Positions 20,382 through 29,753 are shown, counted from the first letter of the stretch. The stretch: DNA of 55,233 nt from Gracilimonas sp031581265 (GCF_031581265.1 NZ_JAVLBQ010000019.1:1-55233); one strand, 5' to 3'. Notes: generated by a model from the letters alone, not told the origin. Numbers and translations are program-made.

Positions 20382-23300
20382 GATCGCCTCCTTCAACTGC
20401 TTGTATAAAAGGTTCCCAAAACGTTAGTGCATTCTCATGAAATGCCTCCATTTCTAAAGGCTCTCTATTTCTCCAAACTACCCTATTACTGAATTCATTT
20501 GATTCAACAAAGGTATAATTAGGCTTTGGCTCCCAAGCTTTTTTGGCTTTAGACAGAGCTTCTTTTTTATCCTTCTTTTTGAGCCATTCTTCGGCGTAGG
20601 CTTTTGATGTTTCGGGAAAGAATACCAATGTATCCGGCAGAGCTGATTTCCCTGCAAACCATTCTATATATGATTTAAATGTTTTTTTTGAAATATGATC
20701 ACTTTGAATTTCCAGTATATCCACCTCATCTTTTTCCTTGGATATAAAAATACTTCTGTCAATCGCATAACCGGCCTCCAAAAGCATCAAATGCTTTAGC
20801 CAATGTTCAATTTCGTATTTAGGTTTTCGTTTACCTATTCTGCTACTGACTAAAGCATTACCATATATCCCCTTTATTTTCCCAATTATTGTTAGTCCGG
20901 ATATTTTCACCTCAATATTAATCTCTCTTTCTTTCGCCTTTGACACTTTCTGAATCTCTTGATGGAGACCTGAAACCTCCTCCAAAGCTGAGCCAAATAC
21001 TTTTTTACCTTTAAGTTTATCAGGGATTAATCCTGCCGTTTTTACATACTCAAAAATATCTGTATCTAAAAAACCTGAGCTTAATTTGTCAAACAGAAGT
21101 CCATCTAACTTAAACGACTCTAAATAGTCCAAGTCAAATGATTCTCTATCTTTCAATTCATTATAATAGCTTCTTGTTGATGCGTTTAATTCATTACTCA
21201 GAATATATTTAGAGGGATTAGTAAAAAATATAATAAGGTCTCTAATTTCTATTTCACTTTTATTCTCTTGAATCAATTTCTGCAAGCCTGAATCAATAAA
21301 TGCGGGCTCTGCACTACTGTCACCTCTTATGCTTTTGGACAACTCTAAATTTTCCTTCGAATAAGAAGTCAGCATTCCTCCTTCCTTAAAGTAGCGAGTA
21401 TTAAATGGATGCAGAGGATGTTCCAGTTTTACTATCTGACTTTTATTCATTACCTCTAAAAGTTGTTGAGCCGGCATGGAAGGAAGCTTATTGGTATCAG
21501 AGTGCTGATCTTGTCCGTGATAGGATATATGAAAGTGATCTTCAGCTGCGAAGAGTGTTTCAAGAAAAAGATAGGTATCATCTCTTTTCTGTAAACGATC
21601 ACCCGGTTTGGGTTCGCCATAGATTAAATCAAATTCAGGGCGAACAGCTTTCCTGGGAAAGACTCCTTCGTTCAACCCTAACATTGCTATAAATCGAAAA
21701 GGAACCGACCTGTAAGGAATATAAGAGCTTACTGTTATTCCATGCCCAAATCGACCGGAGGCAGAATCATTACTGGTTATCTGAGTTTTGAACCAGCTTT
21801 TCATTAAGCTGTAGTTAATTTCTTGTTGATTTACAGTATATGCTGCCTGCTCTTTTAGCCTGCTAATAATGTTAAATATCCTGGTTGCAGAAGCCTCATC
21901 TTTAGATTCATCAACAATCAATTCTTTGGTGATTATTTCAACAAAATTGAGCCATTCAGTTACAGTTTTAGATTTTTCAGTTTCTTCGGAAAAGCTAAAC
22001 AGAAGATGCATTAACTTGGAAAAACGGGCAGCCAACAGCATATCATCCGATGTGTGAATACCATCATAAGGAACCAACCCTCTAAAAACCTCAAGCTCAT
22101 CCGTTTCCATCACAAAACCGGCCATAAGTTGGTTAATACCTTTTTTCCAGCTAAATGGGGCGTTAAAAGAGGCTCCTACCCCCCGGTGAATTTTATTTTG
22201 TTGTACCCATTCCTCAATAGTATCAACTTCTTCATCATTGATTGAGAATTTATTCTGAATGGGTTCCATGTTTACTATTTCCAACACCATACTCGGTTTA
22301 AAGGAAGAATGCAGTAGGTCAAGGACCAAACCCAAGGTATGTGTCGTTGATTTCTGATTCCGAAATATCTTGGAAACCGGAAGAGACGGCTCATTCTCAT
22401 TTCCTTCAAATACGGATTCTATAACAGTTGCATATTCTTCTGCATCAGGAACAAGAATTAAAATATCCCGGGCATTTGCATCAGTATTTTCATCCAAATA
22501 ATGAAGTAATTCATCCTTCAGTACCTCTACCTCCCTTCGGTTATTATGGCAAGAATGTACTCTTATGGAAGAAAACTGTGTCGCTGAATTGCTGTCAGCT
22601 TTAGTGACTTTTGAATCTACATTGAATTCCCTCAGCAACCGATTAGATAATTCAAGCTCATCTTCAGCCGGTTCATTCCACATTGAAAGAAGCTGAGTTA
22701 AATCCTCGCCAACAAAATCAAAATCTAACTTTCGGTGATAAAAATGGACCTCTTTATGGTGGGCATATTTATTCAAGATCGTTAAAAAAGGTTGGTTTAC
22801 TTGTGAAAGTCCAAACACGTATAGATTATCAGGAATTTGCTCTGTGACTGGGTTGGACTTATCATCCATCCACTGTAGAAGCTCTTTATAAGCTTCAGGC
22901 CTACTTGGAATATCTTTTGTCGCTTTATGCTGTTTCCAATATTCATTAAGCTTTTTCCAAATATAGGCTTGCCACTTTTCATCTTTATGCTTTGTACTTG
23001 GTTTACCATCTAACCAATCCAATAACATTTCCGGCCTATACACCTGATATTGATCAAACACATCCGCCAACTGAGCACAAAGATGAAATCTTTTTGAGGC
23101 TACATCATTTTCCATATCGTAAATAGGAATATTGGCAAGCAGATCCTCATTCTGATTAAATAGGTAGAACAGGGTCCATTGAAGGGCGTTTAAATCTCCC
23201 GGCAATACTTTAGGAACATGCTTCTTATTGAGTCGGTATAGCATCCATAAAAACTCAGAGGGAAATATAAACCTGAAATTACCCGCAATCCCCTTTCTGG

Positions 23301-23451
23301 AAGCATACTGCAGGGAAAGCCATTCTTTGATTTCATTGTTCTGTACAACTATCCAGGTGGGTTGAAGAGGGCTGGAGTTATCTACTTTTAAATCATCACA
23401 AAAATGATGAGCGAGATCTGCCAAAGAATGTGCGTAATACGAATGGAACAT
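20374..23451 (-). CDS. recC: RecBCD exonuclease V subunit gamma RecC
   Basis: The 1025-residue protein opens with MFHSYYAHSLADLAHHF, the typical RecC beginning. It keeps the inactive-helicase framework: TWIVVQNNEIKEWLSLQYA, VFGLSQVNQPFL, ILILVPDAEEYATVIESV, and FRFIAMLGLNEGVFPRKAVRPEFDLI. The C-terminal third is the inactive nuclease-like region that in E. coli reads Chi. It is the first gene of the recC-recB-recD operon, and the promoter should lie in the 177-base gap to the thioesterase gene. E. coli RecC is about 100 residues longer. Confidence 0.93.
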   Translation of the reverse strand: MFHSYYAHSLADLAHHFCDDLKVDNSSPLQPTWIVVQNNEIKEWLSLQYASRKGIAGNFRFIFPSEFLWMLYRLNKKHVPKVLPGDLNALQWTLFYLFNQNEDLLANIPIYDMENDVASKRFHLCAQLADVFDQYQVYRPEMLLDWLDGKPSTKHKDEKWQAYIWKKLNEYWKQHKATKDIPSRPEAYKELLQWMDDKSNPVTEQIPDNLYVFGLSQVNQPFLTILNKYAHHKEVHFYHRKLDFDFVGEDLTQLLSMWNEPAEDELELSNRLLREFNVDSKVTKADSNSATQFSSIRVHSCHNNRREVEVLKDELLHYLDENTDANARDILILVPDAEEYATVIESVFEGNENEPSLPVSKIFRNQKSTTHTLGLVLDLLHSSFKPSMVLEIVNMEPIQNKFSINDEEVDTIEEWVQQNKIHRGVGASFNAPFSWKKGINQLMAGFVMETDELEVFRGLVPYDGIHTSDDMLLAARFSKLMHLLFSFSEETEKSKTVTEWLNFVEIITKELIVDESKDEASATRIFNIISRLKEQAAYTVNQQEINYSLMKSWFKTQITSNDSASGRFGHGITVSSYIPYRSVPFRFIAMLGLNEGVFPRKAVRPEFDLIYGEPKPGDRLQKRDDTYLFLETLFAAEDHFHISYHGQDQHSDTNKLPSMPAQQLLEVMNKSQIVKLEHPLHPFNTRYFKEGGMLTSYSKENLELSKSIRGDSSAEPAFIDSGLQKLIQENKSEIEIRDLIIFFTNPSKYILSNELNASTRSYYNELKDRESFDLDYLESFKLDGLLFDKLSSGFLDTDIFEYVKTAGLIPDKLKGKKVFGSALEEVSGLHQEIQKVSKAKEREINIEVKISGLTIIGKIKGIYGNALVSSRIGKRKPKYEIEHWLKHLMLLEAGYAIDRSIFISKEKDEVDILEIQSDHISKKTFKSYIEWFAGKSALPDTLVFFPETSKAYAEEWLKKKDKKEALSKAKKAWEPKPNYTFVESNEFSNRVVWRNREPLEMEAFHENALTFWEPFIQAVEGGDHE

Positions 23452-23628
23452 AAATTTTTAGTTGTACGCTATGATAAGAAAAGCATGACTGTTTATGAAT
23501 AATGAACTCAAGAAAATCTTATTGAACAATTATACATGAAGCTGAAAATAATTCTGCTTACTTGCCTATATTACAGCTAAAATATCATCCATGTTAATAA
23601 CATTGAATAGCTTAAAAATATAGTAAAG

Positions 23629-24000
23629 ATGAGATTTTTCAGCCGTAAATTAATAAAACCGGAAGACCTAAACGCTCATGGCACTCTGTTCGGTGGTACA
23701 GTAATTTCCTGGGTAGATGAAGAAGCAGCAATTTATGTGCTTTGTCAGCTTGGAAAGGGAAATATTGTGACAAAATACATGTCCGAGATCAACTTTGTAA
23801 ACTCTGCAAAACTCGGAGAAGTTATTGAGATTGGAATGGAAACTGTTAAATTTGGGCGTACATCAATAACGGTTAAGTGTGTAGTTCGTAATAAGTTCAA
23901 TAAAGAAACTATCATCAGCATAGATAAGATTGTATTTGTACATTTAGATGAATTTGGTAAGCCTACTCCTCATCACATTACAGAACCAGTTAACGAATAG
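23629..24000 (+). CDS. Acyl-CoA thioesterase, hotdog fold (YciA/BACH type)
   Basis: The 123-residue single hotdog domain has LNAHGTLFGGTVISWVDEEAA, where Asn-x-x-Gly-x-x-x-Gly-Gly and the Asp of WVDEEA form the active site known from YciA-type thioesterases. A second half with GRTSITVKCVV follows. It should hydrolyse acyl-CoA to free acid and CoA in the cytosol. The exact acyl chain cannot be read from sequence. It is the first of three closely spaced plus-strand genes, with the next starting 8 bases after its stop. Confidence 0.88.
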   Translation: MRFFSRKLIKPEDLNAHGTLFGGTVISWVDEEAAIYVLCQLGKGNIVTKYMSEINFVNSAKLGEVIEIGMETVKFGRTSITVKCVVRNKFNKETIISIDKIVFVHLDEFGKPTPHHITEPVNE

Positions 24001-24008
24001 TAATTACA

Positions 24009-24362
24009 TTGAGTGATAAGAATAAATTAATTGACTTCTCCGGATTAAGTGAAATGCTTTATGATGAGGAAGATTATATAAAAGAATTCGCAGAAGCTGC
24101 TTTAGATTCTTTCTCTCAATTTTCAGAGGATTATGCCAAGTATTTAAAAGTTAGAGATGAAGAAAACTTCAGAAAAGCAGGTCATAAAATAAAGCCTGTA
24201 GTAAAAATGCTCTCTTTAGATCCCATTCTTGATGAATACGAACATGCTAAAACTTTACTGTGGGATAATGAACCCGATGCCAAATTGGAGGAATCCATCC
24301 AAAAAATGGAAAGTCTTTGCGATAGAGTGATTACAGAATTAAATGAGAAAATAGATAACTAA
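24009..24362 (+). CDS. Free-standing histidine phosphotransfer (Hpt) domain protein
   Basis: This 117-residue acidic, all-helical protein starts at TTG 24009, 8 bases after the thioesterase stop. No in-frame ATG fits better. The segment FRKAGHKIKPVVKMLSLDP around His59 matches the Hpt signature of His-x-x-Lys followed by small or hydrophobic residues on a four-helix bundle. The following YEHAKTLLWDN and the long last helix also fit. Hpt proteins relay phosphate between receiver domains. No kinase or regulator is adjacent, so its partner must be elsewhere, possibly among the receivers at 4.7-9.5 kb. The family call is my reading of the motif and not a profile hit. Confidence 0.65.
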   Translation: MSDKNKLIDFSGLSEMLYDEEDYIKEFAEAALDSFSQFSEDYAKYLKVRDEENFRKAGHKIKPVVKMLSLDPILDEYEHAKTLLWDNEPDAKLEESIQKMESLCDRVITELNEKIDN

Positions 24363-24369
24363 AGTTATT

Positions 24370-25383
24370 ATGAAAGTACTTGTTACCGGTGGTGCTGGGT
24401 ATATTGGAAGTCACACAGTTCTTAAATTATTAGAAGAGGGTCATGAGGTTATTGTAATCGATAATCTCTCAAATAGTAGTGAAGAAGCCCTAAAAAGGGT
24501 TAAAAAGATTACGGGAAAAGATCTCACTTTTCATGAAGAAGACCTGCTAAATAAAGAAGCTGTAGGTCAGATATTGTCGACTCACAAAATAGATTCTGTT
24601 ATTCACTTTGCCGGTTTAAAAGCCGTTGGTGAGTCGGTAAATAAGCCACTGGAGTATTACGATAATAACATCACAAGTACGCTCATCTTGTGTGAACTTA
24701 TGAGAGAACATGATATTAAAAATATTGTATTCTCCTCATCGGCAACGGTATATGGGGATCCTCATAAAGTACCAATTACAGAGGAGTTTCCACTTTCTGC
24801 TACCAATCCATATGGACGTACAAAACTTTTCATCGAATACATCTTAAAAGATTTATATGTTGCTGATGACAGTTGGAATATTGCCTTGTTGCGTTATTTT
24901 AATCCTGTAGGAGCACATAAAAGCGGATTAATAGGTGAAGACCCTAATGATATCCCAAATAACCTCATGCCTTACATTTCACAAGTTGCCGTTGGAAAGT
25001 TGGAAAAGCTATTTGTTTTTGGGGATGATTACCCAACTCATGATGGTACCGGTGTACGAGACTACATACACGTTGTAGATTTAGCCTTAGGTCACCTTAA
25101 AGCGCTCGAAAAGCTGAACCAAAAGCCTGGATTAGTAGTATATAACCTGGGCACCGGAAACGGATACAGTGTTTTAGATATGGTAAAAGCTTTTGAAAAA
25201 GCATCGGGACAAGATGTGCCCTACCAAATTGTGTCCCGGCGAGCCGGTGATATTGCTTCCTGCTATGCTGATCCTTCTAAAGCGGAAGAAGAGTTAGGCT
25301 GGAAAGCAACACGTGGAGTTAAACAAATGTGTGAAGATGCCTGGCGCTGGCAATCTAATAATCCAAACGGATACAAAGATTAA
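24370..25383 (+). CDS. galE: UDP-glucose 4-epimerase
   Basis: This 337-residue extended short-chain dehydrogenase has the NAD-binding GGAGYIGSHTVLKLLEEGH at its start, and the catalytic SSSATVYG Ser/Thr and NPYGRTK Tyr-x-x-x-Lys. It also has RYFNPVGAHKSGLIGEDP and RDYIHVVDLALGH, both typical of GalE. It interconverts UDP-glucose and UDP-galactose for cell-surface polysaccharide. The length is normal (338 in E. coli). It follows the Hpt gene by 7 bases and ends a three-gene operon. Confidence 0.96.
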   Translation: MKVLVTGGAGYIGSHTVLKLLEEGHEVIVIDNLSNSSEEALKRVKKITGKDLTFHEEDLLNKEAVGQILSTHKIDSVIHFAGLKAVGESVNKPLEYYDNNITSTLILCELMREHDIKNIVFSSSATVYGDPHKVPITEEFPLSATNPYGRTKLFIEYILKDLYVADDSWNIALLRYFNPVGAHKSGLIGEDPNDIPNNLMPYISQVAVGKLEKLFVFGDDYPTHDGTGVRDYIHVVDLALGHLKALEKLNQKPGLVVYNLGTGNGYSVLDMVKAFEKASGQDVPYQIVSRRAGDIASCYADPSKAEEELGWKATRGVKQMCEDAWRWQSNNPNGYKD

Positions 25384-25444
25384 GCCTCCTTAAGAAATTA
25401 ATTCCTACCTACTTTCTTTATTTGTCATCACTCTATAAAAAGAC

Positions 25445-25475
25445 AAAAAAAATGCGCATCCATCGGATGCGCATT
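25445..25475 (-). terminator. Intrinsic terminator of the SRPBCC gene
   Basis: An 11-bp perfect stem AATGCGCATCC (25451-25461) with GGATGCGCATT (25465-25475) has a 3-base loop. The adjacent A tract (25445-25452) becomes a T tract on the minus strand, so it serves the minus-strand gene ending at 25510. On the plus strand there is no T tract after the stem, so galE read-through would be stopped less well. Confidence 0.85.
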
Positions 25476-25509
25476 AGAGTAAATAAATAAAGTTTAGTTT
25501 GATTAAACC

Positions 25510-25986
25510 TTATGCCGTTACTTCTTCGGTTTCTTCTTTAGGCTCCAATGGAGCTTCTTTGAAGGTTCCGCCTTCAGCTAATTCTTTGAACTTTTTAAGA
25601 TCTTTAGCTAATTGAGCAGGAGAATCTTCAATAAAAGAAGCTAATTCCTCTTCAGGTTCACCGAAAAATGTTCGATAATCCAATGAGAATTCTACCCGAG
25701 TTCGTTCACCATTATCTAATGGAGTGAATCGAATAGTTCCGGTTTGATTAAGATTACCATTAATAGTAATCCAGGCAAAACGTGTATTGCGAAGATTATC
25801 GATTATGTTAGTTGTCCAATGATACTCTTCTTCATCACCAATCTCGGTTTTGTATTCAAAAGTTTGAGAGTTAATCCTCTCCACTTTATCTATGCGTTCC
25901 AAGAACTTTGGAAAATCAACCGGATTGCTTAAGAGTTCATAGGTTTTGGCAAGAGGTAAATCAATTTCGATTCTTTCGTGCGCCAT
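25510..25986 (-). CDS. SRPBCC-family (polyketide cyclase/dehydrase-like) protein
   Basis: The 158-residue protein fits the START/SRPBCC helix-grip fold. It begins HERIEIDLPLAKTYELLSNPVDFPKFLERIDKVER, continues with strands such as WTTNIIDNLRNTRFAWITI and TRVEFSLDYRTFF, and has a long C-terminal helix followed by a Glu-rich tail (KEAPLEPKEETEEVTA). Such proteins bind hydrophobic ligands or act in ubiquinone handling or stress responses. The ligand here is unknown. It is a single gene with its own terminator. Confidence 0.8.
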   Translation of the reverse strand: MAHERIEIDLPLAKTYELLSNPVDFPKFLERIDKVERINSQTFEYKTEIGDEEEYHWTTNIIDNLRNTRFAWITINGNLNQTGTIRFTPLDNGERTRVEFSLDYRTFFGEPEEELASFIEDSPAQLAKDLKKFKELAEGGTFKEAPLEPKEETEEVTA

Positions 25987-26195
25987 AATTTATTACTTGG
26001 TAGTTATGATCGTTAGAATTGTATTCTTTTGATGAACTGGTTGTCATGTAAATAGGCAGGACTCATCCAGATTGTGCTAAATTTACGGATAAAATGACTA
26101 ACCCTCAATGCCATTGGCATATAAAAATTAGAAAATTACCCATAATTGCTTTTTATATCCCCTATTTGGCAATTGATGCTTCTCAAAACCCTTTA

Positions 26196-26801
26196 TTAAC
26201 TCAAAAATTCTTTAACGAAGTTTAAAATATCTTGGTGAATTTCTTCAATTGATTTTTCAGCATTAATAGTTTTGAATCTTTCTTCATTTTTGGCCAATTG
26301 CTCAAATCCATTGTACACACGCTCAAAAAATGTTTCCCCTGATAGTTCCATCCGGTCTTTTTCAAAATGCTTGGTCCTTTCGGCTGCGACCTGCGGACTC
26401 AATCTTAAATAGAACGTGACATCCGGTTTCACTCCATGGGTAGCTGCTTTATTTATTTGATGAATTTGATCAATTGCTAAGCTTTGGCGCCCATACCCCT
26501 GGTAAGCAGTGGTTGAATCATAAAATCGGTCCAAAATAACAACATCGTTATTATCAAGCAGTGGCTTTACCTTCTCTGCTATCAACTGAGAGCGGGCTGA
26601 AGAAAAAAGCAGAACTTCTGTCACAGGGTCTATATCTATTTCTGGATTTAATAATATGCCCCGGATCATTTCCGATAAATCCGTTCCTCCAGGCTCTCGA
26701 AATACATAAACACTATATCCCTGTTCCTGCAATTCATTTTTTAACAGCGATATCTGCGTTGACTTTCCGCTTCCGTCTATACCTTCAAATGTTATAAGCA
26801 T
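26196..26801 (-). CDS. tmk: Thymidylate kinase
   Basis: The 201-residue protein has the P-loop FEGIDGSGKSTQ, the DR(F/Y) motif in ILDRFYDSTTAYQGYGR and the lid region RLSPQVAAERT. It phosphorylates dTMP to dTDP using ATP, an essential step of DNA precursor supply. The length is as expected. It is divergent from dnaB across 192 bases, pairing two DNA-replication genes around one intergenic region. Confidence 0.96.
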   Translation of the reverse strand: MLITFEGIDGSGKSTQISLLKNELQEQGYSVYVFREPGGTDLSEMIRGILLNPEIDIDPVTEVLLFSSARSQLIAEKVKPLLDNNDVVILDRFYDSTTAYQGYGRQSLAIDQIHQINKAATHGVKPDVTFYLRLSPQVAAERTKHFEKDRMELSGETFFERVYNGFEQLAKNEERFKTINAEKSIEEIHQDILNFVKEFLS

Positions 26802-26880
26802 GTATTAAATTTAAGAAGAAATTATAAATGGTTGAGCATAAAATACGAGTTCTAACCCGATAAAGTGACATTCCATCAGG

Positions 26881-26889
26881 TGTGGATAA
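26881..26889 (-). promoter_or_regulatory. DnaA box candidate between tmk and dnaB
   Basis: TGTGGATAA is the exact reverse complement of the consensus DnaA box TTATCCACA. It lies 105 bases upstream of dnaB and 80 bases upstream of tmk, so DnaA could regulate both. It is a single 9-mer, and about one chance occurrence is expected per window of this size, so it is a candidate only. Confidence 0.35.
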
Positions 26890-26993
26890 CCATGTTCAAA
26901 ATTTGTTTAAAAAGATTCTTAATTCCCTCTCAATTTATACCTATTTTCGATGTTCTAAATTAGCAGCACCCTCTTATTTTCTACCTTTAAAAA

Positions 26994-28511
26994 ATGGCAA
27001 AATCGACCGGTTCATACAATAATAAATACAAGACCAACAATTCCGAGAAATTGGAACAAGGCGGCCGTGTACCTCCGCAGGCCGTAGAAGTCGAAGAGGC
27101 TGTTTTGGGAGCCATGTTAATTGAACATGGTGCAGCTACTATTGCGCTGCAGATGTTGAAACCTACTGATTTCTATAAAACTGCCAACCGCCATATTTTT
27201 GAGACCCTTTCAAATTTGTATGAGCGTGACAATCCGCTTGACCTGCTTACGGTGGAGACAGAACTAAAGGATAATAACTTGCTGGAAGTGTGCGGAGGGC
27301 CTACTTATCTCTCAGATTTAACACGCTCGGTGAGTTCATCTGCGAACATTGAGTATCATGCCCAGATTATTATTGAAAAGGCCATAAAGCGAAATTTGAT
27401 TTTAGCCAGTAACGGCATTATCAAGGAATCATACGATACCACCTCTGATGCTTATGATGTGCTGGATCATGCAGAACAAAGTATCTTCGACTTATCGAAC
27501 CAAAAAAGCAGATCTACCGCTGTTCCTGTTGAGAAATTACTCAAAGATACCCTTTCCTATCTTGAGGATCTAAGAGGTAAAGAATATGGCATTACCGGGG
27601 TACCGACAGGGCTGGCTGTTGATGATATGACTGCAGGTTGGCAAAATGGTGATTTGGTTATCATTGCTGCCCGTCCTTCTATGGGGAAAACAGCTTTTGT
27701 ACTTACTGCCGCACGAAATGCTGCCATGCATCCGGATGAAAATCTAAGAACACCCATTGCTCTTTTCAGCCTGGAGATGTCCAATCAATCACTGGTCCAG
27801 AGGCTTCTTACTATGGAAGCAAGGGTACGAGCCGATGAAGCACGGAAAGGAACGTTAAAAGACGAAGACTTCCGACGCCTTATTGATGCAGCAAGTCGCC
27901 TTTTTAGTGCAGAAATTTATATTGATGACACCCCGGGCATCAGCTTGATGGAGCTTAGAACAAAATGTCGTCGTTTAAAAAGTGAAAAAGGCATTGGTTT
28001 GATTGTAGTCGATTACCTTCAGCTTATGCAAGCCAACTCAAAAGATATTGGGAATCGTGAGCAGGAAATTGCAACTATCTCGCGTGGTTTAAAAGGCCTT
28101 GCCAAGGAATTAGATGTTCCTGTTATTGCTCTTTCCCAGCTTTCAAGAGCGGTTGAACAACGAGGTGGAGATAAACGACCTCAACTTAGTGACTTGCGTG
28201 AATCAGGATCTATTGAACAGGATGCTGATATCGTAATGTTTCTATACCGTCCGGAATATTATGGAATTACTACCACTGAGGAAGGCCAATCAACGGCCGG
28301 GCTTGCAGAAATCATTATTGGAAAGCAGCGGAATGGTCCTGTAGGAAGTAAGATGATGTATTTTGTGAAAGATTATGCTCGCTTTGAGAACCTTACTGCA
28401 GCCAGAAATTCAGGTCCTGAGGGCAATGGAGGATCATCTATTGACAATGGAAATGGTGGAGCAGCTCCTCTTCCCCATAATCCCGCACCGGATGAAGATG
28501 CTCCATTTTAA
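26994..28511 (+). CDS. dnaB: Replicative DNA helicase
   Basis: The 505-residue protein has the DnaB N-terminal primase-interaction domain (VPPQAVEVEEAVLGAMLIE) up to about residue 160, and then the RecA-like helicase domain. Helicase motifs are Walker A AARPSMGKTAFVL, LFSLEMSNQSLVQRLL, Walker B LIVVDYLQLMQ, and QLSRAVEQRGGDKRPQLSDLRESGSIEQDAD. It unwinds DNA 5'-3' at the replication fork. A Gly/Asn-rich tail follows residue 470. No intein interrupts the P-loop, a common insertion site in this family. It converges on the glycosyltransferase gene with 32 bases between stops. Confidence 0.97.
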   Translation: MAKSTGSYNNKYKTNNSEKLEQGGRVPPQAVEVEEAVLGAMLIEHGAATIALQMLKPTDFYKTANRHIFETLSNLYERDNPLDLLTVETELKDNNLLEVCGGPTYLSDLTRSVSSSANIEYHAQIIIEKAIKRNLILASNGIIKESYDTTSDAYDVLDHAEQSIFDLSNQKSRSTAVPVEKLLKDTLSYLEDLRGKEYGITGVPTGLAVDDMTAGWQNGDLVIIAARPSMGKTAFVLTAARNAAMHPDENLRTPIALFSLEMSNQSLVQRLLTMEARVRADEARKGTLKDEDFRRLIDAASRLFSAEIYIDDTPGISLMELRTKCRRLKSEKGIGLIVVDYLQLMQANSKDIGNREQEIATISRGLKGLAKELDVPVIALSQLSRAVEQRGGDKRPQLSDLRESGSIEQDADIVMFLYRPEYYGITTTEEGQSTAGLAEIIIGKQRNGPVGSKMMYFVKDYARFENLTAARNSGPEGNGGSSIDNGNGGAAPLPHNPAPDEDAPF

Positions 28512-28543
28512 ATTTCTCGGCTTATATTAGCCCAATCTCTTTT

Positions 28544-29659
28544 TTACTTTTCTTTTACTGTTTTTTCAAATAATCGATCAAAGTCTTTAATTCTTTTAGT
28601 CCAGTCTAAGTGTTTATTGATATTTTGAAGAGAGGATTTTGGAAGTGATTTTGTCTCTCCGATCAACAGATCTTTCATATAGTGAAAAAGATCATCTTCA
28701 GTTTCATATAAAACCGGAGCGTGGAGTAATGGGTTATGCAAACTTTCAGGGATCAATTCCGGATAATGCAGCCGATTCGGCACTAAAGGATGGCACCCAC
28801 AATAGATCGCTTCCATAATAGCCACGCAGAAAAACTCATAGCTGGCCGTCGAAACTACAATATCGCCGGAATGAAGCAGTTTGCTATAATTTTCTTTGTC
28901 ATCTACATATCCAAAGTGAGTAATTTGTTGTCCATAGCGTTGCCAGGCTTTTTCAAATTCTTCCGGTTTTTCATGTTGGGTGTCCCCTGCAAGTATCAGG
29001 TCGAATTTTAAATCTATATCATTTAACCGGTTCAGCACTCTAAAGAACATGGCTGGATTTCTATCAAACTGCCAGCGCTGATTCCATACGATCACCGGAT
29101 TTTCATTTTGTGACCTGGTGTCAGGCTGCTTGTCAAAACTTCCAAGATCAAGTCCCGGGTGCATTACAACACTTTTTTGAGCTATCTTATCAATAGTACC
29201 ATATTGTTTTCCGTCAGGAAAGTTTTCCAAAAAACCGGGCAAAGCATTCAGTAAATCGTCCAAGTGAAACTGAGAAGAAAAAATAAGCTTATCTGCTACC
29301 AGCATACTTAAAAAGTTAATGTAGCAGTAGGTTAGATCTCTACTCTCTCCTTCCGGAATGGGACGTGTGAATTGATTGTCATGCATATACATGATAATCA
29401 GGGTATGGCTGAAACGCGGATTCGTTAGCGCCATGAAAGCCGGTAGGTTCGTCATACTGCTCGTTAGGAGAAGATCAATGTCCTCCTCTACCCTGTTTGT
29501 CATTTCTGTCAAAGTAACCGAATCTCCGTGCATGCGCCATTTCCATCCCTTATAATTCAATTTTATGGGGATGATGTTATGAGAAGAGTTCTCTTCTAAT
29601 CCCTTAAGAAAAGCTTTGTGAGAACCACTATAAAAAGGCTCAACGGCTAATATATTCAT
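28544..29659 (-). CDS. DUF3524 glycosyltransferase, tRNA-queuosine alpha-mannosyltransferase-like
   Basis: The 371-residue protein begins MNILAVEPFYSGSHKAFL and carries KLNYKGWKWRMHGDSVTL, HDNQFTRPIPEGESRDLTY and FSSQFHLDDLLNALPGFL. This is the pattern of the DUF3524 domain of human GTDC1/QTMAN, which transfers mannose to queuosine in tRNA-Asp. The second half is a GT-B/GT4-type nucleotide-sugar domain with VWNQRWQFDRNPAMFFRVL, STASYEFFCVAIMEAIYCGCHPLVPNRLHYPELIP and the donor-binding Glu. A bacterial homologue may modify tRNA queuosine, but the substrate is inferred from family similarity seen by eye. No queuosine biosynthesis gene lies nearby. Confidence 0.8.
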   Translation of the reverse strand: MNILAVEPFYSGSHKAFLKGLEENSSHNIIPIKLNYKGWKWRMHGDSVTLTEMTNRVEEDIDLLLTSSMTNLPAFMALTNPRFSHTLIIMYMHDNQFTRPIPEGESRDLTYCYINFLSMLVADKLIFSSQFHLDDLLNALPGFLENFPDGKQYGTIDKIAQKSVVMHPGLDLGSFDKQPDTRSQNENPVIVWNQRWQFDRNPAMFFRVLNRLNDIDLKFDLILAGDTQHEKPEEFEKAWQRYGQQITHFGYVDDKENYSKLLHSGDIVVSTASYEFFCVAIMEAIYCGCHPLVPNRLHYPELIPESLHNPLLHAPVLYETEDDLFHYMKDLLIGETKSLPKSSLQNINKHLDWTKRIKDFDRLFEKTVKEK

Positions 29660-29753
29660 AGGTACTACTTGCTATAGACATTTATTGAAGGGATAAGTAT
29701 AAGAAATTTAAGTATGAACTTAACTTTAGGTACAAGACAACACCGGGTGTTAT

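Noticed and set aside
29737..29752. Short palindrome (AACACC/GGTGTT) after pta as a terminator
   Set aside because: The stem has a one-base loop and no T tract on either strand.
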